A stretch of DNA of 64,000 bases from Lachnospiraceae bacterium (GCA_017621815.1 JAGASK010000009.1:1-64000), one strand, 5' to 3'; shown: positions 1 through 8,532, numbered from the stretch's first letter. The notes: a model not told the origin generated them from the sequence alone. Translations and numbers: made by a program.

Positions 1-737
1 AAGATTATTCGCAGGAAAAGACCATTACCCACCAGCAGTACAATGAAATCGTAGATTATCTTACCAAGAAGAAAAGCTCCTCATTGTTGGCAGTGCAGAT
101 AGCATATTATGCAGGTCTGCGAATTGGGGAAGTGACCGGATTATCTTGGGATGACATCAACTTAGAGGAACAGTATCTGACGGTGCGTAGGAGCTTAAGC
201 CGGAACAATGCAAGGCATAAGCTGGAGCTTGGACCTACCAAGCGTAAAAAGGTCAGAATCGTGGATTTTGGCGATACCCTTGCTGAAATCTTACGAAAGG
301 CGAAAAAGGAACAGCATAAGCAACGCTTTCAGTATGGACAGCTTTATCAGAGGAATTACTACAAGGAAGTCAGAGAAAAGAACAGAGTTTACTACGAATT
401 GTATTCATTGGACGGAACGCAGGAAGTGCCGGAGGACTACACAGAGATTTCACTGGTGTGTGTCAGACAGGACGGAATGTACTTAGGAAGGGAAGCACTG
501 GACTGGATGTGCAGGTCAATCAGGAAGCACCTGAAAGGATTTGAAAACTTCCATTTCCATTCATTACGACATACTTACACAAGCAATCTGTTAGCAAACG
601 GAGCACCACCGAAGGATGTGCAGGAACTCTTGGGACACTCCGCAGTAAGTACCACAATGAATATTTACGCCCACGCTACAAGGGAAGCCAAAAAGAATTC
701 AGCAAGGCTTCTTGATAAGGTAGTAGGGAACGATTAA
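1..737 (+). CDS. Tyrosine recombinase/integrase of an integrated element, 5' end outside window
   Basis: The reading frame is open from base 3 to the stop at 735-737, so the N-terminal DNA-binding part is cut off by the window edge. What remains is the catalytic domain of a phage/ICE-type tyrosine integrase. The first catalytic Arg is in YYAGLRIGEV, the H-x-x-R box is HSLRHTYTSNLL, followed by LLGHS and the nucleophile Tyr in TMNIYAH. The domain resembles Tn916-like and clostridial prophage integrases (family knowledge). An internal ATG at 84 is not the real start. The gene faces core gene rpsO, so the end of the element probably lies within the next few hundred bases (inference). It is distinct from the housekeeping xerD at 53.7 kb. 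Confidence 0.9.
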   Translation, partial: DYSQEKTITHQQYNEIVDYLTKKKSSSLLAVQIAYYAGLRIGEVTGLSWDDINLEEQYLTVRRSLSRNNARHKLELGPTKRKKVRIVDFGDTLAEILRKAKKEQHKQRFQYGQLYQRNYYKEVREKNRVYYELYSLDGTQEVPEDYTEISLVCVRQDGMYLGREALDWMCRSIRKHLKGFENFHFHSLRHTYTSNLLANGAPPKDVQELLGHSAVSTTMNIYAHATREAKKNSARLLDKVVGND

Positions 738-1057
738 GACGAAAACAACACTTTTCCCTTATAGCTTCCTCACAAGGGAAAAAATAAGGGAAAAGTGCAA
801 ATTACATAGATGTTGATGGGCGGGAAATCCCGTAAATACTGGAAAGTTGGAGAAATACACGAATTAATTAGAATTTTTCCGCGTATTTTCATGCTTGATT
901 CCCTTTCCAAAAGAAAAAAATAATAGTATAATATATCCGGTATATGGAAATATACGAATATACATATAGCAATCATAACATAAATTGATAAAAAATGCTA
1001 TGATTTGAAAAGATATTATAATAAAAATTTGCATATTTTTGATATAAAATTTCATGC
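738..1057. other. AT-rich intergenic region, likely element/chromosome junction
   Basis: About 320 bases between the integrase stop and the rpsO promoter hold no credible gene. Minus-strand ORFs here are low-complexity and lack ribosome binding sites. The region contains a 14-bp perfect inverted repeat (749-762/784-797) and a short CGGGA-AA-TCCCG palindrome (821-832), then becomes very AT-rich. An attachment core cannot be identified without the other end of the element. Confidence 0.5.
749..797. repeat. 14-bp perfect inverted repeat downstream of integrase
   Basis: CACTTTTCCCTTAT at 749-762 is perfectly inverted as ATAAGGGAAAAGTG at 784-797, with a 21-base spacer that itself contains another AAGGGAAAA. 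No T-run follows, so it is a poor intrinsic terminator. Its place just after the integrase fits an arm-type integrase/excisionase site or element end (inference). Confidence 0.6.
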
Positions 1058-1086
1058 TTTACACAGATAGAAAACTATGTTATTAT
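1058..1086 (+). promoter_or_regulatory. Sigma-A-type promoter of rpsO
   Basis: TTTACA at 1058-1063, a 17-base spacer and TATTAT at 1081-1086. Transcription would start near 1093 and give a leader of about 85 bases before rpsO. Confidence 0.7.
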
Positions 1087-1104
1087 CTATAAGTATGAAT
1101 TTCA

Positions 1105-1151
1105 GCCAGGGCTCAGACTTTGGATACTCCAACCGGGGCTTAGCTTTTGGC
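1105..1151 (+). promoter_or_regulatory. Candidate S15-binding mRNA leader structure
   Basis: GCCAGGGCT (1105-1113) can pair with AGCTTTTGGC (1142-1151), allowing G-U pairs and a bulge. The enclosed segment forms a TTGG/CCAA stem. Ribosomal protein S15 represses its own mRNA through leader structures in several bacterial groups (known). Assignment here rests only on position and foldability. Confidence 0.4.
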
Positions 1152-1178
1152 GGTTATAAAAATAAGGAGGAGAAATCA

Positions 1179-1445
1179 ATGATTTCAAAGGAAAAGAAAG
1201 CAGCAATCATGAAAGAGTATGCTACCTGTGAAAACGATACAGGTTCACCTGAAGTACAGGTTGCAGTACTGACAGCAAGAATTCAGGAGCTTACAGAGCA
1301 CTTAAAGGTACATCCCAAGGACAACCATTCCAGAAGAGGTATGTTCAAGATGGTAGGTCAGAGACGCGGCCTGCTTGATTATCTTAAGAAAAAAGATATT
1401 GAAAGATATCGTACTTTGATTGAAAGATTAGGACTGAGAAAGTAA
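1179..1445 (+). CDS. rpsO: 30S ribosomal protein S15
   Basis: An 88-residue protein of normal S15 length. It has the S15 sequence [17 protein letters not shown], the [13 protein letters not shown] segment and the [10 protein letters not shown] / [13 protein letters not shown] ending. S15 is a primary 16S rRNA-binding protein of the 30S central domain. The start at 1179 is chosen because AAGGAGG ends 8 bases upstream. An in-frame ATG at 1077 would lie inside the promoter and is rejected. As in most bacteria, pnp follows. Confidence 0.97.
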   Translation: MISKEKKAAIMKEYATCENDTGSPEVQVAVLTARIQELTEHLKVHPKDNHSRRGMFKMVGQRRGLLDYLKKKDIERYRTLIERLGLRK

Positions 1446-1461
1446 TATATCAAAAAGACAG

Positions 1462-1494
1462 CAATGGAAAGCACGCCCTGCGAACTTTTTGTTG
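1462..1494 (-). repeat. Member of dispersed intergenic hairpin family
   Basis: CAATGGAAAG (1462-1471) pairs with CTTTTTGTTG (1485-1494) through ten pairs, three of them G-U. The segment matches the reverse complement of the element at 50805-50843 at about 26 of 34 positions. It lies between the rpsO stop codon and its terminator. Confidence 0.55.
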
Positions 1495-1506
1495 TTACGA
1501 ATCATG

Positions 1507-1549
1507 GGCGGAGTATTCCGAAGAAATTCATTCGGTTTCTCCGCCTTTT
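1507..1549 (+). terminator. Intrinsic terminator after rpsO
   Basis: GGCGGAG (1507-1513) pairs with CTCCGCC (1539-1545), with an inner CCGAA/TTCGG stem, followed by TTTT. Confidence 0.85.
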
Positions 1550-1573
1550 AAGCGAAAAGGAGAAAGGATACGG

Positions 1574-1682
1574 TTCATACATAAGCCGGAGTCAAGAAGT
1601 AACATAAGTGTTTTAAAGTTTAAAAGATTTATGTTGCTTTTTGACAGGCGGGGGATACCGTCGTAAAGCGTTTATGTATGAA
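1574..1682 (+). promoter_or_regulatory. pnp leader with nested inverted repeats
   Basis: An outer perfect 11-bp repeat, TTCATACATAA (1574-1584) and TTATGTATGAA (1672-1682), encloses a second near-perfect 11-bp stem, AAGTAACATAA (1597-1607) and TTATGTTGCTT (1629-1639), with one G-U pair and followed by a T-run. In E. coli the pnp leader hairpin is cut and PNPase autoregulates its own message (known). The same role here is inferred from position and structure. The inner hairpin plus T-run could also act as an attenuator. Confidence 0.5.
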
Positions 1683-1723
1683 TCTGATATCTTCCTTAAA
1701 TATAATAAAGAAGGAGAGAGATT

Positions 1724-3814
1724 ATGTACAGAACATTTTCAATGGAACTTGCCGGACATACTTTAAGTGTGGATATTAACCGTGTGGGCAAGCAGGCTAA
1801 CGGATGCGCATTCATGCATTACGGAGATACCACAGTTTTATCTACAGCAACCGCATCCGAAAAACCCAGGGAGGGAATAGACTTTTTCCCTTTAAGCGTG
1901 GAATATGAGGAAAAATTATATGCAGTGGGAAAAATTCCCGGAGGCTTTAATAAGAGAGAAGGAAAGGCAAGTGAAAATGCCATTCTTACAAGCCGTGTAA
2001 TCGACAGGCCTATGCGTCCTTTGTTCCCCAAGGATTACAGAAATGATGTTACTTTAAATAATATGGTTATGAGCGTTGACCCTGAATGCCGTCCTGAGCT
2101 TGTTGCAATGCTGGGAGCAGCGATTGCAACCTGTATTTCAGACATTCCCTTTGACGGTCCCTGTGCAATGACCCAGGTGGGAATGATTGACGGTGAGCTT
2201 ATTATTAATCCTTCCCAGGAACAGTGGAAGGTGGGAGACCTGAATCTGACAGTTGCCTCCACAAAAGAAAAGGTAATTATGATAGAAGCAGGTGCCAATG
2301 AAATTCCTGAGGCACAGATGATTGAGGCAATTTACAAGGCACATGAAATCAACCAGACAATTATTGCGTTTATTGAACAGATTGTGGCTGAAACAGGAAA
2401 GAAAAAGCATGAGTATACAAGCTGTGCAGTTCCCGAAGAACTGTTTGCAGCTATGAAGGAAATTGTTTCTCCTGAAGAAATGGAAGAAGCAGTTTTTACA
2501 GATGAAAAACAGGTTCGTGAAGAAAACATCAGAGTAATCACGGAAAAACTGGAAACAGCTTTTGCCGAGAACGAAGAATGGCTTGCAGTGCTTCCTGAGG
2601 CTATTTATCAGTATGAAAAGAAGACAGTCCGCAAGATGATTCTGAAAGACCATAAGCGTCCGGACGGCCGTGAAATTACCCAGATTCGTCCCCTTGCGGC
2701 AGAAGTTGATATTATTCCCAGAGTACATGGTTCCGCTATGTTCACCCGTGGACAGACACAGATTTGCAACGTTTGTACTTTAGCTCCTTTGTCCGAGCAG
2801 CAGAAGATTGACGGACTTGATGAAAATGAAGTAAGCAAGCGTTATATGCATCATTATAATTTCCCTTCCTACTCCGTAGGTGAAACAAAGCCTTCAAGAG
2901 GTCCCGGAAGAAGGGAAATCGGTCACGGCGCACTGGCAGAGAGGGCACTGATTCCCGTGCTTCCTTCAGAAGAGGAATTCCCTTATGCAATCCGTACCGT
3001 TTCCGAAACCTTTGAATCAAACGGTTCAACCTCCATGGCATCTACCTGTGCATCCTGTATGTCACTGATGGCTGCAGGTGTTCCCATTAAGAAAATGGTT
3101 GCAGGTATTTCCTGCGGTCTTGTAACAGGTGAAACCGATGATGATTTTGTACTGCTTACGGATATTCAGGGACTTGAGGATTTCTTCGGGGACATGGATT
3201 TCAAGGTAACAGGTACTACAGAAGGTATTACCGCCATTCAGATGGATATTAAGATTCACGGACTTACAAGACCTATCGTGGAAGGTGCCATAGCAAGATG
3301 CCGTGAAGCAAGACTGTTTATTATGGATAACTGCATGAAGCCTGCTATTGCAGAGCCCCGTAAAGAGGTGGGCCCTTATGCGCCTAAGATTATTTCTGTT
3401 CAGATTGACCCTGAAAAGATTGGTGATGTAGTAGGACAGCGCGGCAAGACCATTAATGAGATTATTGCACGTACCGGTGTTAAGATTGATATTACAGATG
3501 ACGGTAAGGTATCCGTATGCGGTACCGAAGCAGCCATGATGGACAAGGCTGTTGAATATATTAAGACTATTGTAACAGATTATCAGGAAGGCCAGATTTT
3601 CAAAGGCGTTGTTGTAAGCATTAAGGAATTCGGGGCATTTATTGAATTTGCTCCCGGCAAGGAAGGTATGGTTCATATTTCCAAGATTGCAAAGGAAAGA
3701 ATTAACCATGTTGAAGATGTGCTTACTCTTGGTGATAAGGTAACAGTTGTATGTCTTGGCAAGGATAAGATGGGAAGAATGAGCTTCTCCATGAAGGATG
3801 TAGCACAGCAGTAA
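1724..3814 (+). CDS. pnp: Polyribonucleotide nucleotidyltransferase (PNPase)
   Basis: A 696-residue phosphorolytic 3'-5' exoribonuclease of usual family length. The order is: first RNase PH core (with FFPLSVEYEEKLYAVGKIPGG), all-alpha linker, second RNase PH core (MHHYNFPSYSVGE, then GRREIGHGALAERAL and the phosphate-site SNGSTSMAS), KH domain (VVGQRGKTINEIIARTG, about residue 565-590) and C-terminal S1 domain (KGVVVSIKEFGAFIEF, SFSMKDV). ATG 1724 has AAGGAGAGAG upstream. The gene follows rpsO in the conserved rpsO-pnp arrangement but has a terminator between and its own leader. Confidence 0.97.
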   Translation: MYRTFSMELAGHTLSVDINRVGKQANGCAFMHYGDTTVLSTATASEKPREGIDFFPLSVEYEEKLYAVGKIPGGFNKREGKASENAILTSRVIDRPMRPLFPKDYRNDVTLNNMVMSVDPECRPELVAMLGAAIATCISDIPFDGPCAMTQVGMIDGELIINPSQEQWKVGDLNLTVASTKEKVIMIEAGANEIPEAQMIEAIYKAHEINQTIIAFIEQIVAETGKKKHEYTSCAVPEELFAAMKEIVSPEEMEEAVFTDEKQVREENIRVITEKLETAFAENEEWLAVLPEAIYQYEKKTVRKMILKDHKRPDGREITQIRPLAAEVDIIPRVHGSAMFTRGQTQICNVCTLAPLSEQQKIDGLDENEVSKRYMHHYNFPSYSVGETKPSRGPGRREIGHGALAERALIPVLPSEEEFPYAIRTVSETFESNGSTSMASTCASCMSLMAAGVPIKKMVAGISCGLVTGETDDDFVLLTDIQGLEDFFGDMDFKVTGTTEGITAIQMDIKIHGLTRPIVEGAIARCREARLFIMDNCMKPAIAEPRKEVGPYAPKIISVQIDPEKIGDVVGQRGKTINEIIARTGVKIDITDDGKVSVCGTEAAMMDKAVEYIKTIVTDYQEGQIFKGVVVSIKEFGAFIEFAPGKEGMVHISKIAKERINHVEDVLTLGDKVTVVCLGKDKMGRMSFSMKDVAQQ

Positions 3815-3834
3815 AAAGAATATTGAAATATTAA

Positions 3835-3874
3835 AACGCCTGAATTTCCTGTAAAAGGGGATTCGGGCGTTTTT
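3835..3874 (+). terminator. Intrinsic terminator after pnp
   Basis: AACGCCTGAAT (3835-3845) pairs with ATTCGGGCGTT (3861-3871) with one T-G pair, followed by a T-run. Confidence 0.85.
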
Positions 3875-3955
3875 GCATGTCCGCAGCGGAAAAAGATGTC
3901 ATATCTGCTGCTTTTTTTCATATATTGAGATAAGAGGTTGTACAAGGAGGCAGTT

Positions 3956-4891
3956 ATGAAGGAAAGTCAAATTTTAAATATTTTTCCGAACCGTATCAGG
4001 GAACGGTTTTACCAGGCAGCAAAAAGAGTGGACGAACTTCAGGAAATACGTCTTCTTGCAGAGCAGCCGGTGAGGATAATCTGCGGCGGACAGGAATACT
4101 TTTTAAATATTACAGGAGAATTATCCAGAATTATCGGAAATGGCAGCTGGTATATATCAACCGGAGAAATGGAGCAGATTCTGAATCATATCTGCAGCTA
4201 TTCAAGGTATGCCTTTGAAGAAGATATCCGCCAGGGATTTATTACTGTGGCAGGCGGACACAGGGTTGGTGTTGCAGGGCAGGTGATTCTGGGAGATGAC
4301 GGAAAAGTAAAAAATATGAAATATATACGATGTATGAATATCAGAATTGCTCATGAGATTCAGGGAGCAGCTGATATACTTATGCCACTTATTCATGAAA
4401 ACGGGAGACTGCTTAATACTCTTTTAATTGCGCCGCCGGGCTGCGGCAAGACAACAATGCTGCGTGATTTAATCAGGCAGATATCGGACGGAAGTAAATG
4501 GTCGCCGGGAAAGCAGGTGGGAGTAGTGGATGAACGTTCTGAAATTGCCGGTTCCTATATGGGTATGCCGGGCAATGAGATGGGAATCAGGACGGATATT
4601 TTAGATGCCTGCCCCAAGGTACAGGGAATTATGATGTTGATACGCTCCATGGCTCCGCAGGTGCTGGCAGTTGATGAAATAGGAAGCAGGGAAGATATGG
4701 AAGCTGTTCATATGGCGCTGCAGTGCGGCTGTAAAGTAATTGCCACTATGCATGGAGAGACCATGGAAGATGTGCAGGGAAAGAAGATAGAAGAGCAGGC
4801 CTTTGAGCGGTTTGCTTTTCTGGGAAAGAGAAATGGAAAATGTGTGCTCCTTGGAGTACGGGGAAAAGAGGGAGTGAAGCTGTATGATTAA
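3956..4891 (+). CDS. spoIIIAA: Stage III sporulation protein AA, ATPase of the SpoIIIA-SpoIIQ channel
   Basis: A 311-residue cytoplasmic AAA-type ATPase. The Walker A box is APPGCGKTTMLRD, a Walker B-like strand is VLAVDEIGS, and family segments VAGGHRVGVAG and ATMHG are present. It belongs to the secretion-ATPase-like group that powers the mother cell-to-forespore feeding tube (known for B. subtilis). The start at 3956 follows AAGGAGG by 5 bases; an upstream ATG at 3938 has no ribosome site. It is the first gene of an eight-gene operon and its stop overlaps spoIIIAB by 8 bases. Sigma-E control is expected from family knowledge, but no convincing sigma-E promoter could be placed. Confidence 0.95.
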   Translation: MKESQILNIFPNRIRERFYQAAKRVDELQEIRLLAEQPVRIICGGQEYFLNITGELSRIIGNGSWYISTGEMEQILNHICSYSRYAFEEDIRQGFITVAGGHRVGVAGQVILGDDGKVKNMKYIRCMNIRIAHEIQGAADILMPLIHENGRLLNTLLIAPPGCGKTTMLRDLIRQISDGSKWSPGKQVGVVDERSEIAGSYMGMPGNEMGIRTDILDACPKVQGIMMLIRSMAPQVLAVDEIGSREDMEAVHMALQCGCKVIATMHGETMEDVQGKKIEEQAFERFAFLGKRNGKCVLLGVRGKEGVKLYD

Positions 4892-5402
4892 GCTTGCAGG
4901 AGCGGCTTTGCTTCTTTTCGGAACAGCTGGTTTTTCATTCAGTATCTGCAGGGAACAAAGGGAGAGGCTGAGGTTATTAAAGAATTTGAAGTATATGTAT
5001 CAGCTGCTTCAGAATGAAATCTGTTATACGGGGCTTCCGCTGCCGGAGATTTTCAGAAGCATTTCGGAAAAACTGGAAACACCTTTGAAAGAAGCATTGC
5101 TGGAAGTCAGTCAGAGCATGACATGGGAACAGGGGAAAAGCCTTCGGGAGGTGTGGGAAAGTAAAATCAGCATCTGCCTGAAAGGACTTCCTCTGACAGA
5201 GATTCAGAAGGAGCTTTTGCTGAAGTTTCCGGAATGTACAGGGATAAGTGAAAGGGAAGGACAAGCAAAAATGCTGGAAAGATATGTCAGGGAAACAGAC
5301 AGATATATTTTACAGCTGGAGACCGAAGAAAAAAGCAGAAATAAAGTAATCATGAGCCTTGGAATAGCAGCAGGAATTTTCATCATCATTATTTTGCTGT
5401 AG
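4884..5402 (+). CDS. spoIIIAB: Stage III sporulation protein AB
   Basis: A 172-residue protein with a TM helix at each end (about 5-22 and 152-171) and a charged helical middle, matching the SpoIIIAB pattern (GspF-like). The segment RLLKNLKYMYQLLQNEICYTGLPLPE is family-typical (quoted in part: LQNEICYTGLPLPE). It is thought to help anchor the secretion-like complex in the mother cell membrane. It starts inside the end of spoIIIAA, indicating translational coupling. Confidence 0.93.
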   Translation: MIKLAGAALLLFGTAGFSFSICREQRERLRLLKNLKYMYQLLQNEICYTGLPLPEIFRSISEKLETPLKEALLEVSQSMTWEQGKSLREVWESKISICLKGLPLTEIQKELLLKFPECTGISEREGQAKMLERYVRETDRYILQLETEEKSRNKVIMSLGIAAGIFIIIILL

Positions 5403-5420
5403 CAGGGTGTGGGAGGAAGA

Positions 5421-5615
5421 ATGGAAGTAAGCCTTATTTTTAAAATTGCTGCAGTAGGGATACTGGTCACTATTTTAAGTCAGATTTTGAAACACAGCGG
5501 CAGGGAAGAGCATGCTTTTTTAATAAGCCTTGCCGGACTGATACTGGTTCTGACGTGGATACTGCCTTATATTTATGATTTATTTGTTATGATACAGGAT
5601 TTATTCAGCTTGTAA
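5421..5615 (+). CDS. spoIIIAC: Stage III sporulation protein AC
   Basis: A small 64-residue membrane protein made of two hydrophobic helices (about 4-22 and 33-60) around a short polar loop (LKHSGREEHA). Size and sequence match SpoIIIAC. The start at 5421 is preferred because GGGAGGA lies just before it; an ATG at 5409 sits upstream of that site. It is a membrane-embedded component of the SpoIIIA complex. Confidence 0.93.
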   Translation: MEVSLIFKIAAVGILVTILSQILKHSGREEHAFLISLAGLILVLTWILPYIYDLFVMIQDLFSL

Positions 5616-5634
5616 AAAGGAGGTGGCTTCCGTA

Positions 5635-6021
5635 ATGGAGATTATGAAAATCGGAATTCTCGGTGTGGCAGGGGTTATGATTGCGCTGCAGTTTAAAACA
5701 ATCAAACCGGAGATAAGTCTTTATCTGGGATTTGTTATATGTATTATCATCTTTTCTTTTTCCGTAGACGGGCTGTTCCAGGTTTTAAAACGCATGGAAA
5801 TGCTGCAGAAGTACATGAATTCCGGTGATTCTTATTTTAAGCTTTTGTTTAAAGCGGTGGGAGTTACATATATCTGTGAATTCTGTGCATCCATTTGTAA
5901 GGATGCCGGCTATGCCGCAATAGCAGGGCAGATAGAAATTTTCGGGAAACTGACAGTTCTTTTCATGGGAATGCCGGTGCTTACGGCTATTATAGAAAAT
6001 ATTAATGCCATTGCAGGATAA
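5635..6021 (+). CDS. spoIIIAD: Stage III sporulation protein AD
   Basis: A 128-residue integral membrane protein with three to four helices, homologous to SpoIIIAC in its first half (IGILGVAGVMIALQFK) and extended at the C-terminus. The start is ATG 5635, 11 bases after AAAGGAGG. The in-frame GTG at 5623 overlaps the ribosome site and is rejected. It lies 19 bases after spoIIIAC. Confidence 0.93.
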   Translation: MEIMKIGILGVAGVMIALQFKTIKPEISLYLGFVICIIIFSFSVDGLFQVLKRMEMLQKYMNSGDSYFKLLFKAVGVTYICEFCASICKDAGYAAIAGQIEIFGKLTVLFMGMPVLTAIIENINAIAG

Positions 6022-6041
6022 AAGGGAGGATGGTCAGGCAG

Positions 6042-7226
6042 ATGGGAAAAGGGAGAAAACAAAAGCTCTGTTTGAACAGAAAAACCGTTCTTATGCTTTT
6101 GGCTGTGCTTCTGTGGCTGTTTGCCTTTAATCTTCCGGTGAGGGCAGAGGAAACTGGCGGGCAGGAGGAAATCGACTCTTTCATCTGGCAGCAGATGGCA
6201 GATTACGACCTGACGGAAATTGAGAACGGTTTTGCAGATTTATTTCCGGGATACCAGATAGATATGGACGGGCTTTTGTCCCTGATTCTTAAAGGAAAGG
6301 TAACAGAAGCCGTATCTGTGCTGGGGAGAGAAATGAAACAAAATATTCTGAATGAATTTTACGGTATGAAGGAGGTCATTATCTGTATTCTGGTAATCGG
6401 GATTATTTCTTCCCTGTTTTCCAATTTTTCCGACATTTTTTCCGGACAGCAGATTTCCCAGGTGGGATTTTACTTTCTTTATCTGTTTTTAATGGCAGTG
6501 CTCACCAGATCCTTTGTCTATGTTTCACAGACAGCAGTTACGACCATTGAAAACATTGTTCTTTTTGTAAAGCTTTTTATACCCACATGGTTTATGGCGG
6601 TGGGAGCTTCTTCGGGCAGTACCACTGCGGTGTTTTATTATCAGGTAATGCTGCTTTCCGCCTATTTGATAGAGAGTTTTCTGCTTACGGTTCTGATGCC
6701 TTTTGTTTACAGTTATGTGATTCTTGCGCTTTTAAACGGCATCTGGGCAGAGGAAAGGCTGGCACTTCTTCTGGATTTTATAAAAAAAGCAATTATTATG
6801 GCTCTTAAGGTTACGATGGGAATCATTACAGGGCTCAGTATGGTACAGGCTGTTATTGTTCCGGTGGTTGATAAACTGAAAATTTCAGCATTCAGAAAGG
6901 CAGTTTCCGCAATCCCGGGTGTGGGAGGGGTTGCAGAAGGTGTTACGGAGCTTGTGATTGGAGCCGCTGTGCTGATTAAGAACAGTCTGGGAGTGCTTCT
7001 CTTAGTGCTGCTTCTTTTTGCATGCCTGACTCCCTTAATAAAAATTCTTATGGTGGCAGGATTAGTGAAGCTGGGGGCAGCCCTTACGGGAATTATCAGT
7101 GACAAAAGAATTTCCGGCTGTACGGACAGAGTGGGGGAAGGCTGTTTTTTGCTGTTCCGGTGCGTATTTACGGCGGCAGCCTTATTTTTAATTATTATCG
7201 GCGTGGTGGCTTATACAGTCAAATAG
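6042..7226 (+). CDS. spoIIIAE: Stage III sporulation protein AE
   Basis: A 394-residue polytopic protein with an N-terminal signal-like helix (TVLMLLAVLLWLFAF), a soluble segment of about 90 residues and then six to eight membrane helices, as in SpoIIIAE. The family segment IPGVGGVAEGVTELVIGAAV is present. It is proposed to be part of the translocase in the mother cell membrane. ATG 6042 lies 12 bases after GGGAGG; ATG 6030 abuts that site directly and is unlikely. Confidence 0.93.
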   Translation: MGKGRKQKLCLNRKTVLMLLAVLLWLFAFNLPVRAEETGGQEEIDSFIWQQMADYDLTEIENGFADLFPGYQIDMDGLLSLILKGKVTEAVSVLGREMKQNILNEFYGMKEVIICILVIGIISSLFSNFSDIFSGQQISQVGFYFLYLFLMAVLTRSFVYVSQTAVTTIENIVLFVKLFIPTWFMAVGASSGSTTAVFYYQVMLLSAYLIESFLLTVLMPFVYSYVILALLNGIWAEERLALLLDFIKKAIIMALKVTMGIITGLSMVQAVIVPVVDKLKISAFRKAVSAIPGVGGVAEGVTELVIGAAVLIKNSLGVLLLVLLLFACLTPLIKILMVAGLVKLGAALTGIISDKRISGCTDRVGEGCFLLFRCVFTAAALFLIIIGVVAYTVK

Positions 7227-7237
7227 GAGAATTCAGA

Positions 7238-7789
7238 ATGGAAGCAATCAGGGAAATCGGGATTTTTATTGTTATAGCCCAGGCAATTTTATATTTTGTT
7301 CCCGGAGAATCCTATGTAAAATATGTAAAAGTGATAATCGGAGTTATTATGATAGCAAAAATGGCACAGCCGGTTTTAACTTTTATAAATGGCGGAGAAT
7401 GGGAACAGCTCCTGGAACAGGCAGAGGAGTTCGGGTCGCTTACTGATTTTGAAGAAAGTAATACAGGACCGGAGGATAACAGTGATGAAATCAGGGAGCA
7501 GGTAGAGAAGGAACTGGCAGATAAATTAAATGAAAAGCCCTTTAAAGGATATATTGTAAATGGGGTTTTGCTTGATGTCAAAGAGGAAAAAGATATAGTG
7601 ATTATGGTCTCGGAAGAAAAAGAAGAAACAGTAAAAGAGATAAAGATTGAAGAAATAAATCTGAGGGAAGAAGATACTGCAGAGGATGAAGGGAGCAAAC
7701 CCATGGAGAAAGAGACAGAAGAACTGAAAGCTTATTATGGAGAAATACTGGGAACGGATCCGGACAATCTGGAGGTGAAGATAAACTGA
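7238..7789 (+). CDS. spoIIIAF: Stage III sporulation protein AF
   Basis: A 183-residue protein with two N-terminal TM helices and a soluble C-terminal domain very rich in Glu and Lys, matching SpoIIIAF with its ring-building-motif-like domain. The start at 7238 (MEAIREIGIF) follows TAGGAGA; an in-frame ATG at 7160 lies inside spoIIIAE. The C-terminal part is more acidic and more variable than the TM part, as expected for this family. Confidence 0.9.
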   Translation: MEAIREIGIFIVIAQAILYFVPGESYVKYVKVIIGVIMIAKMAQPVLTFINGGEWEQLLEQAEEFGSLTDFEESNTGPEDNSDEIREQVEKELADKLNEKPFKGYIVNGVLLDVKEEKDIVIMVSEEKEETVKEIKIEEINLREEDTAEDEGSKPMEKETEELKAYYGEILGTDPDNLEVKIN

Positions 7790-7811
7790 GAAGGAAAGGA
7801 GCTGCGGTTTT

Positions 7812-8519
7812 ATGGCGGAAAAGCAGGAGCAGGATCATAAGTCGGAAGAAGAAGGGCAGAAAAAGGATGTGATAAAAAGAGCATTTGATTTTACAAAGCT
7901 GAAAAAAGAAAACTTTGTAGTGATTTTTCTGGTTGGCATCCTTCTGTTTGTAATAGCCTGGCCCACGGAAAATAAAAAAAACAGCAATAAAACGACAGAG
8001 TCCGGTATATTGGACAGCAATAGTGGTATAATGGAATTAGCAAAAACAGGAAGCAGCGAAACGGAAGGTGATGTTTTGCTGAAAGGAACAGATTTTACGG
8101 AAAGCGGTGAACTTCAAAGCTATACGGCATTTCTGGAAAGAACTTTGGAAGAGCTTTTGTCCAGCATGGAGGGAGCCGGGCAGGTAAAGGTTATGATTAC
8201 CTTAAAATCCTCAGGAGAAGCCATTGTTGAAAAGGATATGACAACAGACAGAAGTTCCTCCACCGAGGTGGATTCCGCAGGAGGCAGCCGTAATTCAAGT
8301 GATTTAAATGAGGCGGGAGAAACGGTATATGCAAGTGCGTCCGGAGGCATTTCTTATCCTTATGTAAAACAGATAATCTGCCCGAAGATAGAAGGCGTTG
8401 TGGTTTCAGCCCAGGGAGGAGATAATCAGACCGTAAATAAAAATATTACAGAAGCAATTCAGGCATTATTCGGTATAGAAGTTCATAAAATTAAAGTAAT
8501 CAAAATGAGTTCTAAATAA
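7812..8519 (+). CDS. spoIIIAG: Stage III sporulation protein AG, ring-forming component
   Basis: A 235-residue protein with an N-terminal cytoplasmic charged region, one TM helix (about 37-50, VVIFLVGILLFVIAW) and an intermembrane domain containing the ring-building fold (SMEGAGQVKVMITLKSSGE, then CPKIEGVVVSAQGG). In B. subtilis SpoIIIAG forms a large ring in the channel (known). AAGGAG lies 12 bases before ATG 7812. Confidence 0.93.
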   Translation: MAEKQEQDHKSEEEGQKKDVIKRAFDFTKLKKENFVVIFLVGILLFVIAWPTENKKNSNKTTESGILDSNSGIMELAKTGSSETEGDVLLKGTDFTESGELQSYTAFLERTLEELLSSMEGAGQVKVMITLKSSGEAIVEKDMTTDRSSSTEVDSAGGSRNSSDLNEAGETVYASASGGISYPYVKQIICPKIEGVVVSAQGGDNQTVNKNITEAIQALFGIEVHKIKVIKMSSK

Positions 8520-8532
8520 AGGAGATAGGGAC

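Noticed and set aside
770..1055. Minus-strand ORFs between the integrase and rpsO
   Set aside because: Low-complexity AT-rich frames rich in Phe/Ile with no start signals; they cover the likely element junction.
3910..3955. Sigma-E-like CATATATT...TACAAG upstream of spoIIIAA
   Set aside because: The supposed -10 would lie only a few bases before the start codon and overlap the ribosome site, so it cannot be the promoter.
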